A stretch of DNA of 64,000 nucleotides from Rhodococcus jostii RHA1 (GTDB taxonomy: Bacteria > Actinomycetota > Actinomycetes > Mycobacteriales > Mycobacteriaceae). Positions 9,099 to 18,009 of this stretch are shown one piece after another. Below the pieces are notes generated by a model that was given only the letters and a program-made list of their open reading frames with translations, did no database searches and had not been told where the DNA came from. Within the stretch, counting starts at the first letter, position 1; the number at the start of each line of letters is the position of its first letter. The stretch lies in assembly GCF_000014565.1 (NCBI RefSeq), contig NC_008268.1, positions 620,001 to 684,000 of the forward strand. The letters run 5' to 3'. Made by a program: the position numbers and the translations under genes.

Positions 9099-9532
9099 AT
9101 GGTCGTCCTACTCCGGCACGCCCACGCGATAGGAAAGCAGAGCTGGCGCGGGTCCGACGCCCACCGGCCCCTCAGCGCCCTCGGCCAGGAACAAGCCGCC
9201 GGCCTCGTCGACACCCTCACCGGCGTGGAGTTACGCGTCCTGTACTGCAGCCCGACCACCCGCTGCCTGGACACCCTCGCCCCGTTGGCCGCCGCCTACG
9301 GCCTTGCCATCCACGAGCACCCCCTCCTCGCCCCGGACGCCGCCGCCGACGATTTGTTCGCCGCCCTCGACACCGTCGACCTCACCGGCACCCTGTGGGG
9401 CACCGCGCTCGCCGCATGCACCCGCACCGACGGGACACGCGCATTCCCCATTGGTGACACCGCAAAGGTGGGGCCTGGCTTCTCAATGCCCACACCCCGC
9501 CGCGCTACATCGATCCCGATCCGCCGCAGTAG
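9099..9532 (+). pseudogene. SixA-type histidine phosphatase, decayed
   Basis: Starts well as a phosphoglycerate-mutase-like histidine phosphatase: VVLLRHAHAIGKQSW has the catalytic RHA(G) motif and LYCSPTTRCLDTLAPLA follows. The segment that should carry the second catalytic histidine (a VCTHGE-type motif) is deleted between TLWGTALAA and DTAK. A missing G near 9466 then shifts the frame; restoring it gives DTAKGGAWLLNAHTPPRYID and a stop at 9532. It has therefore lost both an active-site residue and its frame. Confidence 0.7.
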
Positions 9533-9740
9533 CCGGCTTCGGCGGTGGGGGTCGCCGCTACGAAAGTGCAACGAGCGACTTCGTGCCGTCGACCCGGGAG
9601 ATCCAGCTACCCTTCCATCAGTGACGCAGGTCACATTAATCCGGGGTTCGGTCGGCGTAACGTTTCCGGCCCTCCCCGACACCGTTCGAATAGCCGCAGA
9701 CGCTGGGCCCGCGGCACCCGAATGAGGACCACCGATCACC

Positions 9741-10037
9741 ATGAGCACCACACAGCTCCACCCGAACACCCACCCCGCCACCAGCACCTCCCACTGGAAG
9801 CGACTCGCCACCGCCGCCGCCGCGACCGCCGCACTCGGCCTCGTCCCGGTCGCCGCCGCCAACGCCACCACCGCACCGCCGAACGCCACGCAGCCCGCCG
9901 CCGCCGTCACCCACGACAGCCCACTCGACCGCGACAACGACATCCAACAGCAACACCAACACGACCGTCAGCGTGACCAGCGGCAGGACCGCCGCGCCGA
10001 CACCATCGTCCTCGACCAGATCCTGCTCGACGGCTGA
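9741..10037 (+). CDS. Small secreted protein, unknown function
   Basis: A 98-aa product with a twin-arginine-free, Sec-like leader: basic N-region (HWKRLA), alanine-rich hydrophobic core (TAAAATAALGLVPVAA) and likely cleavage after AAANA. The mature part is short, polar and rich in Gln, Asp and Arg (QQQHQHDRQRDQRQDRR), probably disordered. GAGGACC lies upstream of the ATG. No family recognised. Confidence 0.5.
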   Translation: MSTTQLHPNTHPATSTSHWKRLATAAAATAALGLVPVAAANATTAPPNATQPAAAVTHDSPLDRDNDIQQQHQHDRQRDQRQDRRADTIVLDQILLDG

Positions 10038-10175
10038 GACAGCAGCACCCCGCTGTAGCGCAACCCAGCCGCCGTAACCCCGGGAGCCGAACAGCGCACA
10101 GCTGTTCCCCAAACCTGGGATGACGGCCCGCACCCGACATCCCCCGCGTCCCCGACACCCCGCGAGAAGGCAACC

Positions 10176-10385
10176 ATGAACACCATCGAACCCCCCGCCA
10201 CCGAGGCGGTCACCACCACGGCAACAACATTCGGCAGCACCGCCGACCTGACCAGCGCGCTGATTCGCGCCGCGACCGCCCACGGTCAACACGAAACGCG
10301 CACCGGCGCCGCGGATCCGAACTGGCCCGACTGGTACGCCGCCTACATGGTCGCCGAACAGGCGGGGACGGAGCCGCCCCTCTAA
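10176..10385 (+). CDS. Small conserved helical protein
   Basis: A 69-aa protein ending PNWPDWYAAYMVAEQAGTEP. This W--WYA-Y---EQ-G tail is familiar from the C-termini of many actinobacterial VOC/glyoxalase-like and stand-alone small proteins; no function is established. GAGAAGG precedes the ATG. It probably shares a transcript with the SRPBCC gene 56 bp downstream. Confidence 0.55.
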   Translation: MNTIEPPATEAVTTTATTFGSTADLTSALIRAATAHGQHETRTGAADPNWPDWYAAYMVAEQAGTEPPL

Positions 10386-10441
10386 CCACCCTCCACACCA
10401 TCGACCGACCCCCCACGCACCACCCCACCAAGGAGAACGTC

Positions 10442-10909
10442 ATGTCCACGATCCACCTGCACCAGACCACAACCGCCACACCGGAACAATTCCTCGACGC
10501 ACTCACCGACTTCGGGCCCGGCCGCCAGGCGATCTTCGGCAACAGCGCCGACGACCACCTCCAGGTACACGAACTCGACACCACCCACGCCGACGTCACC
10601 GAAGGCTCCGGCGGGGCCTGGGAACGCCTGCACTACGACTGGACCGACCCCCACCGCATCGTCATGACGACCACCGACTCCAACCTGTGGGGCGGCAACT
10701 CCGGCCACACCTACACCCTCACCCCGCGCCCCGACGGCACCACCGACATCGACGCCGTCGTGGTCCGCGACGGCAAAAACCTCAAAGGACGAGCACTCGC
10801 AGCCGTGCTCGGCGTCTTCGGCACCCGCGTCCTGGGAAAGGCGTTCGACAACACCATCGCCGCCATCGAAGCCCGCAACCACACCCCACGAACGGCAAAC
10901 AACACCTAA
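10442..10909 (+). CDS. SRPBCC (START-like) family protein
   Basis: A 155-aa polyketide-cyclase/START-like protein that should form a hydrophobic ligand cavity. It begins with the typical strand and helix (STIHLHQTTTATPEQFLDAL), continues with alternating strands (GAWERLHYDWTDPHRIVM, GHTYTLTPRPDGTTDIDAVV) and ends in the long C-terminal helix (LGVFGTRVLGKAFDNTIAAI). AAGGAG is well placed before the ATG. Ligand unknown. Confidence 0.75.
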   Translation: MSTIHLHQTTTATPEQFLDALTDFGPGRQAIFGNSADDHLQVHELDTTHADVTEGSGGAWERLHYDWTDPHRIVMTTTDSNLWGGNSGHTYTLTPRPDGTTDIDAVVVRDGKNLKGRALAAVLGVFGTRVLGKAFDNTIAAIEARNHTPRTANNT

Positions 10910-11482
10910 CCCAGAGGGCGCCGTCGAGCACCGCAACCACGGCGCCCGGCGGCGCCACCATGTCCGACAGTCCGTAGCAGTGAAGGTAGGCAGGCCGGCG
11001 ACATCCGCGTCGGGCCCACTGTCACGGTGGCGACGAGGGCGGTGTCTTCGCAGACGATGTCCTCGCCGCTGTTCTGCGCCCCCGCACCGGCTTCCCCGCC
11101 TGGGTGGGAGCCTTGTCTTCGGCCGCGACTCCCGCCGGGGCCGCCGACACCTTCTGCACAGGACTGGGAGTCGTTGCCCCGGCCACGGTTCCGGGTCCGG
11201 TCGACGGCTCACCGGCCCCCGCGCGGTCCGGCTTCGTGCCGAGTTTGAGTTGGTCGAGGACCAGCGCCGTAGAGCCTCCTCCCACTCCCACGGTTCGACA
11301 TGCGCACACCTGACCAATAGCCGAGGAGCATGGTCTGCATCACTATTTTAATTCAATGATCCCCTTGTCCCTGCTCCGCCGGAGCTCGTCCTCGTTGTCG
11401 ATCGTCGTACGCGTCGGCGGACCTGCAGCCCGAACCCCGGCGCCGCAGAACGGCGCACGGAATTGAGCGGCGGCACCGCGGG
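10910..11482. other. Gap with at most a weak hypothetical frame
   Basis: Between the SRPBCC gene and the end of zwf. A frame on the minus strand (11022-11309) would give a 95-aa Ala/Pro/Thr-rich peptide starting near LDQLKLGTKPDRAGAGE, but it has no convincing start or homology and could be chance in GC-rich DNA. I see no repeat or RNA gene. Confidence 0.4.
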
Positions 11483-13066
11483 TCAGAGCGACCGCCACTC
11501 CCGGCCGGTCCGGCTGAGGATTCGTTCCGCAGACTCCGGGCCGGACGCGCCGGACGGATAGTTGTCCGGGCGACCGAGGGCTGCCCAGTGCTCGAGGAGA
11601 GGATCGATGACCCGCCAGGACCATTCGACCTCCTCACGGCGAGGAAAGAGGGTGGCGTCCCCGCGCAGCACGTCACAGATCAGCCGCTCGTAGGCCTCCG
11701 GCGCCGGGTCGAACACCGACCGAAAGTCCATCCCCAGGCTGACCGGCTGAATGTGCATGCCGCCGCCCGGACGTTTGGCGCCGATGTGCAACTCGATTCC
11801 GTCGTCCGGCTGAACCCGGAGCACGAGCACGTTCGACACCGCCGCGGCCCGGGCAGCGGGTGAACCATGGGCGGGGGGTGTGAACGTTACCGCGATCTCG
11901 GCGGTCCGCCGTGCCAGGCGTTTGCCGGTGCGGATGAAGAACGGCACGCCGGTCCGCCGTGCCAGGCGTTTGCCGGTGCGGATGAAGAACGGCACGCCGG
12001 CCCACCGGCGAGTCGCGATGCCGACTGTCAGGGCCGCGAAGGTCTCGGTCGTCGAGTCGGCTGGGAAGCCTGCCTCGTCAGCCAATCCTGTTACGGGAAC
12101 ACCGTTCTCCACCCCCGCACCGTATTGGCCGCGGGCAGATGTCTCCGCGAGCGGTCCGAGGAGTCCGGTGGCGGAGAGGACCTTGATCTTCTCGGCGGCG
12201 ATGCTGTCGGCATCGAACGCGACGGGTTCCTCCATCGCGATCAACGCCAACAGTTGCAGCAGATGATTCTGGATGACGTCGCGGGCAGCACCCACGCCGT
12301 CGTAGTACCCGGCGCGCCCGCTCACTCCGACGCTCTCGGCCATGGTGATCTGCACGTGGTCGATGTGCCGGTTGTTCCACAACGGCTCGAACATTCCGTT
12401 CGCGAAGCGTAACGCGAGGATGTTCTGCACCGTCTCCTTCCCCAGGTAGTGATCGATGCGGTAGATCGAGGACGGCGGAAACACCCTTTCCAGCGCGACA
12501 CCGAGGGTCTGCGAGCTGGCGAGGTCGTGCCCGAACGGTTTTTCCACCACCACCCGGCGCCACCCACGATCCCCGCGGTGGAGACCGGTGATCGCCAGCT
12601 GGTCGCAGACCGTGGCGAACGCGGACGGCGGCACCGACAGGTAGAACACGTAATTGCCGGGCTTACCACGACGGACGTCGAGCTCGGCCAGCCGGGCGGA
12701 AAGCCGGGCGAACGCGGCCGTGTCGTCGAACGACCCCTGCACGACGTGGATACGCTCGACGAGCCCAGCCCACACCGCAGGGTCGAATGGTGTGCGCGCG
12801 TGCGCAATCACCGCCTCACGCAGCCGGGCTTCGGTGTGCGCGCCGTCGCGAGCGAAGCCGACGAGATCGAAATCCGGTGGCAGCTGGCAACCGTGCGCGA
12901 GGTCGTAGATGGCCGGGACCAACTTCTTGCGTGCGAGATCACCGGTGATTCCGAAGATCACCATCGAGACCGGTTCGGTGACCTGACCACTATTGCCGAT
13001 CAACGCCTCACCGAGTCCGCCGTCCGAGCTGGCTGCCAGCGGGTCCCTCTCCTGCACTTCAGACAC
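11483..13066 (-). CDS. zwf: Glucose-6-phosphate 1-dehydrogenase with internal duplication
   Basis: First enzyme of the oxidative pentose phosphate pathway, oxidising glucose 6-phosphate with NAD(P)+. The nucleotide-binding motif FGITGDLARKK is near residue 38, EKPFGHD at 175-181 and the active-site RIDHYLGKE at 203-211. The frame is open far upstream; the GTG at 13066 is my best guess (527 aa; 13057 or the ATG of MVIFG are alternatives). Residues 357-372, GVPFFIRTGKRLARRT in the substrate-binding region, are repeated perfectly as 373-388, so the protein carries an extra 16 residues where the family has none; activity is doubtful. It is divergent from gnd, and no opcA is nearby. Confidence 0.9.
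   Translation of the reverse strand: MSEVQERDPLAASSDGGLGEALIGNSGQVTEPVSMVIFGITGDLARKKLVPAIYDLAHGCQLPPDFDLVGFARDGAHTEARLREAVIAHARTPFDPAVWAGLVERIHVVQGSFDDTAAFARLSARLAELDVRRGKPGNYVFYLSVPPSAFATVCDQLAITGLHRGDRGWRRVVVEKPFGHDLASSQTLGVALERVFPPSSIYRIDHYLGKETVQNILALRFANGMFEPLWNNRHIDHVQITMAESVGVSGRAGYYDGVGAARDVIQNHLLQLLALIAMEEPVAFDADSIAAEKIKVLSATGLLGPLAETSARGQYGAGVENGVPVTGLADEAGFPADSTTETFAALTVGIATRRWAGVPFFIRTGKRLARRTGVPFFIRTGKRLARRTAEIAVTFTPPAHGSPAARAAAVSNVLVLRVQPDDGIELHIGAKRPGGGMHIQPVSLGMDFRSVFDPAPEAYERLICDVLRGDATLFPRREEVEWSWRVIDPLLEHWAALGRPDNYPSGASGPESAERILSRTGREWRSL
11903..11998. repeat. Perfect 48-bp tandem duplication inside zwf
   Basis: Copy 1 is 11903-11950 and copy 2 is 11951-11998, identical base for base and starting GGTCCGCCGTGCCAGGCG on the plus strand. 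The length is a multiple of three, so the zwf frame is kept. It could be a recent slippage duplication or an assembly artefact. Confidence 0.97.
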
Positions 13067-13273
13067 GGTGACTTCTGTTCCCACTCCGTCTTTCGCTCCA
13101 CCACAAGCGCATTCGGACAATGCGTCGAATACCAGTGTGGAAGGCCTGAAGACGGAATGCACTTGGCCGAGCGGCCAGTGACAGCTCCCCGTCCGGTCAG
13201 GTGAGGCGACCCCGAAACCGCCGTAGACATAGACATCGGCACGATACCGAGAATCGAGAATGGAACGGTGACG

Positions 13274-14173
13274 ATGAAACTGGGACTGGTCGGTCTGGGC
13301 CGCATGGGTCTGAACATGCGTGAGCGGTTGCGCGAACGCGGACTCGAGGCGATCGGATACGACCCTCACGCCGCCGCCAGCGATGTGGACAGCCTCGAAT
13401 CGTTGGTCGAGTCGCTTCCGGCACCGCGGGCGGTGTGGGTGATGGTGCCTGCCGGTACGCCGACCCGTCAGGTGATCGGGCAGCTTTCGCGCCTGCTCGC
13501 GCCCGGTGACCTCGTCGTCGATGGCGGCAACTCCCGGTTCACCGACGACAAGGTGAACGCGGACATCCTCGCCGAACACGGCATCCGCTACCTCGACTGC
13601 GGCGTCTCCGGCAGAGTGTGGGGACGCACGAACGGCTACGCGCTGATGGCCGGCGGCGACGCCGCCGACATCGACCGGTTGATGCCGGTCTTCGACGCGC
13701 TGCGACCGGACGGTGACCGTGAGGACTCCTTCGTCCACGCCGGCGCGGTCGGTGCCGGCCACTACGCGAAGATGGTGCACAACGGCATCGAGTACGGGTT
13801 GATGCAGGCCTACGCCGAGGGGTACGAGCTGCTCGCCGCCGAGGACTCGATCGTGGACGTTCCCGCAGTCCTGCGTGCCTGGTCCAAGGGCACCGTCGTG
13901 CGGTCCTGGTTGCTCGACCTCCTGGTGCAGGCCCTGTCCGAGGATCCCGACCTGGCCGCGATCTCCGGCTACACCGAGGATTCCGGCGAAGGCCGCTGGA
14001 CCGTCGAAGAAGCCATCGCACACGCGGTTCCCGCGCCGGTGATCTCCGCCGCATTGTTCGCGCGGTTCGCCTCCAGACAACACGATTCGCCCGCCATGAA
14101 AGCCGTTTCGGCGCTGCGCAACCAGTTCGGTGGGCACGCCGTCCGACGTTCCGAAACCGCCGGGATCGCCTGA
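13274..14173 (+). CDS. gnd: 6-phosphogluconate dehydrogenase, decarboxylating (short NAD-type)
   Basis: Converts 6-phosphogluconate to ribulose 5-phosphate and CO2. The product is about 299 aa, the short form typical of NAD+-preferring enzymes (the long form is about 470 aa). It starts with the Rossmann motif KLGLVGLGRMGLNM, has VDGGNSRFTDD, CGVSGRVWGRTNGYALMAGG and the catalytic lysine motif GHYAKMVHNGIEYG. The ATG at 13274 or the GTG at 13268 may be used. It is divergent from zwf, with about 200 bp of shared promoter DNA, so the two pathway steps are probably co-regulated. Confidence 0.9.
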   Translation: MKLGLVGLGRMGLNMRERLRERGLEAIGYDPHAAASDVDSLESLVESLPAPRAVWVMVPAGTPTRQVIGQLSRLLAPGDLVVDGGNSRFTDDKVNADILAEHGIRYLDCGVSGRVWGRTNGYALMAGGDAADIDRLMPVFDALRPDGDREDSFVHAGAVGAGHYAKMVHNGIEYGLMQAYAEGYELLAAEDSIVDVPAVLRAWSKGTVVRSWLLDLLVQALSEDPDLAAISGYTEDSGEGRWTVEEAIAHAVPAPVISAALFARFASRQHDSPAMKAVSALRNQFGGHAVRRSETAGIA

Positions 14174-14207
14174 ACAGTGACGGCCTCGACCCGACCTGCC
14201 CGGCAAC

Positions 14208-15028
14208 TCACCGGTGCGTGTCCTCGCGGCGGCCGGCGGCGGACGGCGCCATTCCGAACTCGCGGCTGAAGGCGAAGGAGAAGGCTGCGGGAGATGCGTA
14301 GCCGAGAGTCGAGGCGACCCGAGTCACCGGCTGCGAGCGCAGCATCGGGATGGCTGCCAGCAACCGAGCCCGCAGGCGCCAGGCCGCCGGACTGACCCCG
14401 ACCTCGCGTAGGAATCGCCGGGTGAAGGCGCGTTCGCTCACGCCACTCGGCCCGCCCACTCGGCGTTCGTCACGCCGACCTCCGGCTTGCCGAGATAGGA
14501 CCGGCACAACGCGACCAGGTCGGCCGACGTGGGCAGCATCAGGTGCAGGGGCAGCGACCTGAGCGTTGCCAGCTCGAACAGCAGCAGTGCCGCGACGGCG
14601 CCCTCCCTACCGTCGCGGTCCTACTCGGCGGGTAGATCGGCGGCGACGAGCAGCAATTCACGGAGCAGCGATGACACCTCGACCACGACGCACGCCATGG
14701 GCCACCACGGCACCGCAGCTGGTTCGATGTAAAGACTGCTCGTACTCACACCGAGCATCCGTACCCGATGCCGTGTGGCCGGCGGAATCATGACGCCCTG
14801 AGCCGTGGGCACCGTCCAGGTGCCGTTGTCGGTCTCGACGACCATTGTTCCTGTAGCTCCGTACAGGAACTGCGCACGACGGTGTTCGTGCCAGTCCAGC
14901 ACGAAGCCGGCCGGATAGTCGGTCGCGATCGGGAGCACGTCCCGCTCGATACTGTCGATGTCGCCGAGCGGGACATTTCTCACCACACCCAACCTACCGA
15001 CTGACTCTCGAAAGAAATCGACTGACAT
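14208..15028 (-). pseudogene. AraC-family regulator, amber stop plus frameshift
   Basis: The cupin-type sensor half begins at ATG 15028 and carries DYPAGFVLDWHEHRRAQFLY and IPPATRHRVRMLG. It reads through LLVAADLPAE and stops at a TAG (about 14631). Past this stop the same frame continues as family-like sequence (AALLLFELATLRSLPLHLML). Then, after a frameshift near 14450, the HTH part appears: GVSERAFTRRFLREVGVSPA ... SQPVTRVASTLGYASPAAFS. A complete AraC regulator is recoverable from two lesions. It is divergent from the TauE-like gene, its probable former target. Confidence 0.82.
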
Positions 15029-15074
15029 TCGATTGTCGCCGCTACAGCGATACGGTGAACTGGACCGAGTGAAT

Positions 15075-15871
15075 ATGTTCGTTCTCGTTCTCATCGGCCT
15101 CGTGACCGGGTTGACCACCGTCCTGTTCGGTTTCGGCGGCGGGTTCGTGACCGTCCCGGTCGTCCTGTGGGCAGAAGCAGGGCTCGGCGACTCGGCCGCC
15201 CGGGTCGCAGTCGCAACATCCGCGGCGGTGATGATGGTGAATGCTGCCGTCGCCACGTCCGCAACCTCCCGCACGGTGCTGCGTCACTTGCGTGACTCTC
15301 GTTGTCTGCTAGCACTTCTCGGTCTCGGAGGCGTGGCAGGCGCGTTGCTCGCCCGGCTCGTACCCGGCGCAATCATCCAGTGGGGGTTCGTCATCTACCT
15401 CGTCGGGACGATCGTTGATGTCCTGGTGCGGCCGGGCTTCTTCCGTCCGGCGGCGCCGCACACCACCGACTCTCGGCAACGGTTCGCCATACCGACCTCG
15501 CTCGGGCTACCGATCGGCGCGAGCGCAGCATTTCTCGGCGTCGGCGGCAGTGTCATGACGGTGCCTCTCCTGCGCCGCTCCGGATTGATGATGGGTGTCG
15601 CCACCGCACTCGCAACCCCGCTGACCCTCGCCATCAGCCTGCCGGCAGTTCTGATCTTCCTCGTCGGCCGCGGTCCCGGATCACCCGCCGGCGCCGCCCT
15701 GGCCGGCTCCATCGACCTGGCCGCGGCCCTGGCGCTTCTCCTCGGCGCACTCCCGGTGATCGTCACGCTGAGGGACGCCCACCCCGTCTGCCCGACCGTG
15801 TCCACGCGGTCGGTTACGTGCTGCTCCTCGTCGCGGTCACCATGACCACTGTGCTTGCTGCGCTTCGGTAA
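15075..15871 (+). pseudogene. TauE/SafE-family membrane exporter, frameshifted near the C-terminus
   Basis: TSUP-family permease for sulfite, sulfonate or other anions. The first repeat has the signature GLTTVLFGFGGGFVTVPVVL and the second GLPIGASAAFLGVGGSVMTV, with about eight membrane segments. The frame breaks near 15780: the open frame turns into Arg/Ser-rich sequence, whereas the next frame gives the expected last helix (RVHAVGYVLLLVAVTMTTVL) and a stop at 15871. A single base is missing. Without the shift it would be an intact exporter, so the lesion may be sequencing error. Confidence 0.75.
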
Positions 15872-15994
15872 CCGCAAGCGCGTATCCCGCCGACACGGGA
15901 GGAAGGATCACGCCGGTGCCGCCCACACCCAACGACGTCCGTGAACCCACCGGGGTAAGCCACGTCGACGGTAGCCGACTCTCCTTCCCGGACT

Positions 15995-16861
15995 TCAGGA
16001 ATGCTGATGTTCGGGCCGGTCGGATGCGGCCCAGCTGGAGAGCAGGCGGAGGGATTCCTCGGAGGGAGAACCAGGCTCGGCGGTGAATCCGAACAGGGTG
16101 AGACCGGCCGCACTGGCAACCTCGAGCGCCTCGAAACGCAGAGTCAGGTCCCCGACGACGGGATGATGGAACCGCTTGGTGCCGCGCCGGTGCGCCTTGA
16201 TGTCGTGCGTCGCCCAGCGAGTGCGGAACTCGTCGCTGCGAGTGGCCAACTCGCCGACGAGGCCGGTGACCGCCGCCGAATACGGGGACCGCGCCGCCTC
16301 GCTCCGGAGTATCGCGACGGCGTCGTCGGCAGCATGGTTCCAGTCGGGGAACGTTTCACCGGCGCGGCGGTCGAGGAAGATGAAGCGGGCGAGGTTGGGC
16401 ACGCCGTCCGAGCGGTCGAACACGTCGGCGTACAGGGCGCGGCCGAGGGCATTGACCGCGACGATGTCGAGGTGACCGTTCTGCACGACCGCGGGAGCGG
16501 TGATCATCGCGTCGACGAGGGCCTGAACCGGCTCCGGAACCTCGACGCGCGCCCGGGGAGCAATTCGCCTGCGGGGCCTGGTGGACGCCGCGCGGGCCAG
16601 CGTGAAGAGGTGTTTCGTCTCTTCGTCGTCGAGCCGCAGCGCGGTCGCGATGGCGTATAACACTTCGTCGGACACCCCTGAAACGCCGCCGCGCTCGATC
16701 TGCACGTAGTACTCGGCACTGACTCCGGCGAGCATCGCGACTACCTCCCGGCGCAGCCCCGCGACGCGGCGCCGACCACCCGTGGGCAGGCCCACCTGGT
16801 CGGGTGTGATGCGTGCGCGGCGGGTCGTCAGGAAGTCCTTGATCTCCTTGGCGATTTCCAT
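15995..16861 (-). CDS. XRE-family regulator with MmyB-like ligand domain
   Basis: A 288-aa regulator: N-terminal helix-turn-helix (about residues 8-80) with RRVAGLRREVVAMLAGVSAE, then an MmyB-like sensor domain (about 105-270). Members usually repress or activate a divergent oxidoreductase or hydrolase gene and respond to small hydrophobic ligands. It is divergent from the alpha/beta hydrolase at 17047, with an inverted repeat between them. It is clearly paralogous to the regulator at 25335-26234. Confidence 0.85.
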   Translation of the reverse strand: MEIAKEIKDFLTTRRARITPDQVGLPTGGRRRVAGLRREVVAMLAGVSAEYYVQIERGGVSGVSDEVLYAIATALRLDDEETKHLFTLARAASTRPRRRIAPRARVEVPEPVQALVDAMITAPAVVQNGHLDIVAVNALGRALYADVFDRSDGVPNLARFIFLDRRAGETFPDWNHAADDAVAILRSEAARSPYSAAVTGLVGELATRSDEFRTRWATHDIKAHRRGTKRFHHPVVGDLTLRFEALEVASAAGLTLFGFTAEPGSPSEESLRLLSSWAASDRPEHQHS

Positions 16862-16908
16862 ATCAGCAGCTTAGGGACCTCCGACAGCCCGTGGGAGGGG
16901 CTGAGGGT

Positions 16909-16938
16909 ACCCCCGATAACCGGCTCTGGTTCGGGGGT
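16909..16938. promoter_or_regulatory. Inverted repeat between XRE regulator and hydrolase
   Basis: Arms ACCCCCGA (16909-16916) and TCGGGGGT (16931-16938) separated by 14 nt that include AACC-GGCTCT-GGTT. It lies in the divergent intergenic region, 48 bp upstream of the regulator start, and is a plausible operator for it. Confidence 0.45.
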
Positions 16939-17046
16939 GCGGATCACAGCAGAGTGGTGTGAGCACACGGTTCGGGCCGCCCGGAACCGAGTATCGAGAT
17001 CCAGACCGGCCGGCGGGCTCCGCCGGACGACGAAGGGAATGAGCGC

Positions 17047-17972
17047 ATGACCACGAAAACGACCGAGACCGTCAGCGTGAAGACGCCGTACTGGGACATC
17101 GCTGCAGACATCTACTTCCCGCCCGGATTCGACGAGTCGAAGCAGTACCCGGCCATCATCAGCGCGCACCCGATCGGCAGCTGCAAGGAGCAGACGTCCG
17201 GCAACGTGTACGGCACCGCCCTCGCCGACGCCGGCTACGTCGTCATCGCATTCGACGCCAGCTACCAGGGCGCCAGCGGCGGCGAACCCCGGTTCACCGA
17301 GGACCCCACGCAACGGGTCCAGGACTTCAGCTTCGTCGTCGACCACCTCGTCACGCTGCCGTACGTGGACGCCGACCGGATCGGCGTGCTCGGCATCTGC
17401 GGCGGTGGCGGATACTCCATCAGCGCAGCGAAGACGGAACGGCGGATCAAGGTCGTCGGCAGTGTCGTGGGCGTGAATTTCGGACACCTCCTGCATGAAG
17501 CGTTCAGCGGCTACGACCCGATCGCGACACGGGAGGCGATCGCCGGGCAGCGCACCGCCGAGGCCCGCGGCGCCGAACCGAACGTCGAGAACCTGCTGCC
17601 GCCCACCGTGGACGCGGCGGCCGGGACGGGACTCGACGTCGTCGAGGCCACCGACTACTACAAGACACCCCGCGGGGAGAAGCCGAACGGCGCCACCCGC
17701 AGCCTGATCTCACGACGAGCAGCGGGATACGGGTGGGACGCCTTCACCCACGCGAAGTACTCCTCACCCAGCCGCTGTGTGTCGTCGTCGGAAACAAGCC
17801 CGGTGCGTTCGGTTCCTACCGTGACGGCCTCGAGATCTACCGCCGCGCCCGCTCCGAGACGAAGCAACTCGTCGTGGCCGAAGGCTTCTCGCACTACGAC
17901 CTGTACGACCAGCCCGACCCGGTCGGGCAGGCTCTCGACGCCCTCATCCCCTTCTACAACAAGAACCTCTGA
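17047..17972 (+). pseudogene. Alpha/beta hydrolase (dienelactone-hydrolase-like), frameshifted
   Basis: An intact first 235 residues has SAHPIGSCKEQTSGNVYG, FDASYQGASGGEP and the nucleophile elbow GVLGICGGGGYS, where Cys (or a neighbouring residue) replaces serine as in dienelactone hydrolases. Near 17757 the frame slips. The expected C-terminal half, VVVGNKPGAFGSYRDGLEIY ... EGFSHYDLYDQPDPVG with the catalytic His, lies in another frame and ends at 17972. In the original frame the sequence reads on by chance into the next gene. One frameshift kills the gene or is a read error. Confidence 0.75.
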
Positions 17973-18009
17973 CCGAACGAGCACACATCACAATCAGAAG
18001 GACTCGGTA

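Noticed and set aside
11022..11309. 95-aa Ala/Pro-rich minus-strand frame as a gene
   Set aside because: No ribosome site, no homology, composition typical of chance frames; mentioned only in the gap entry.
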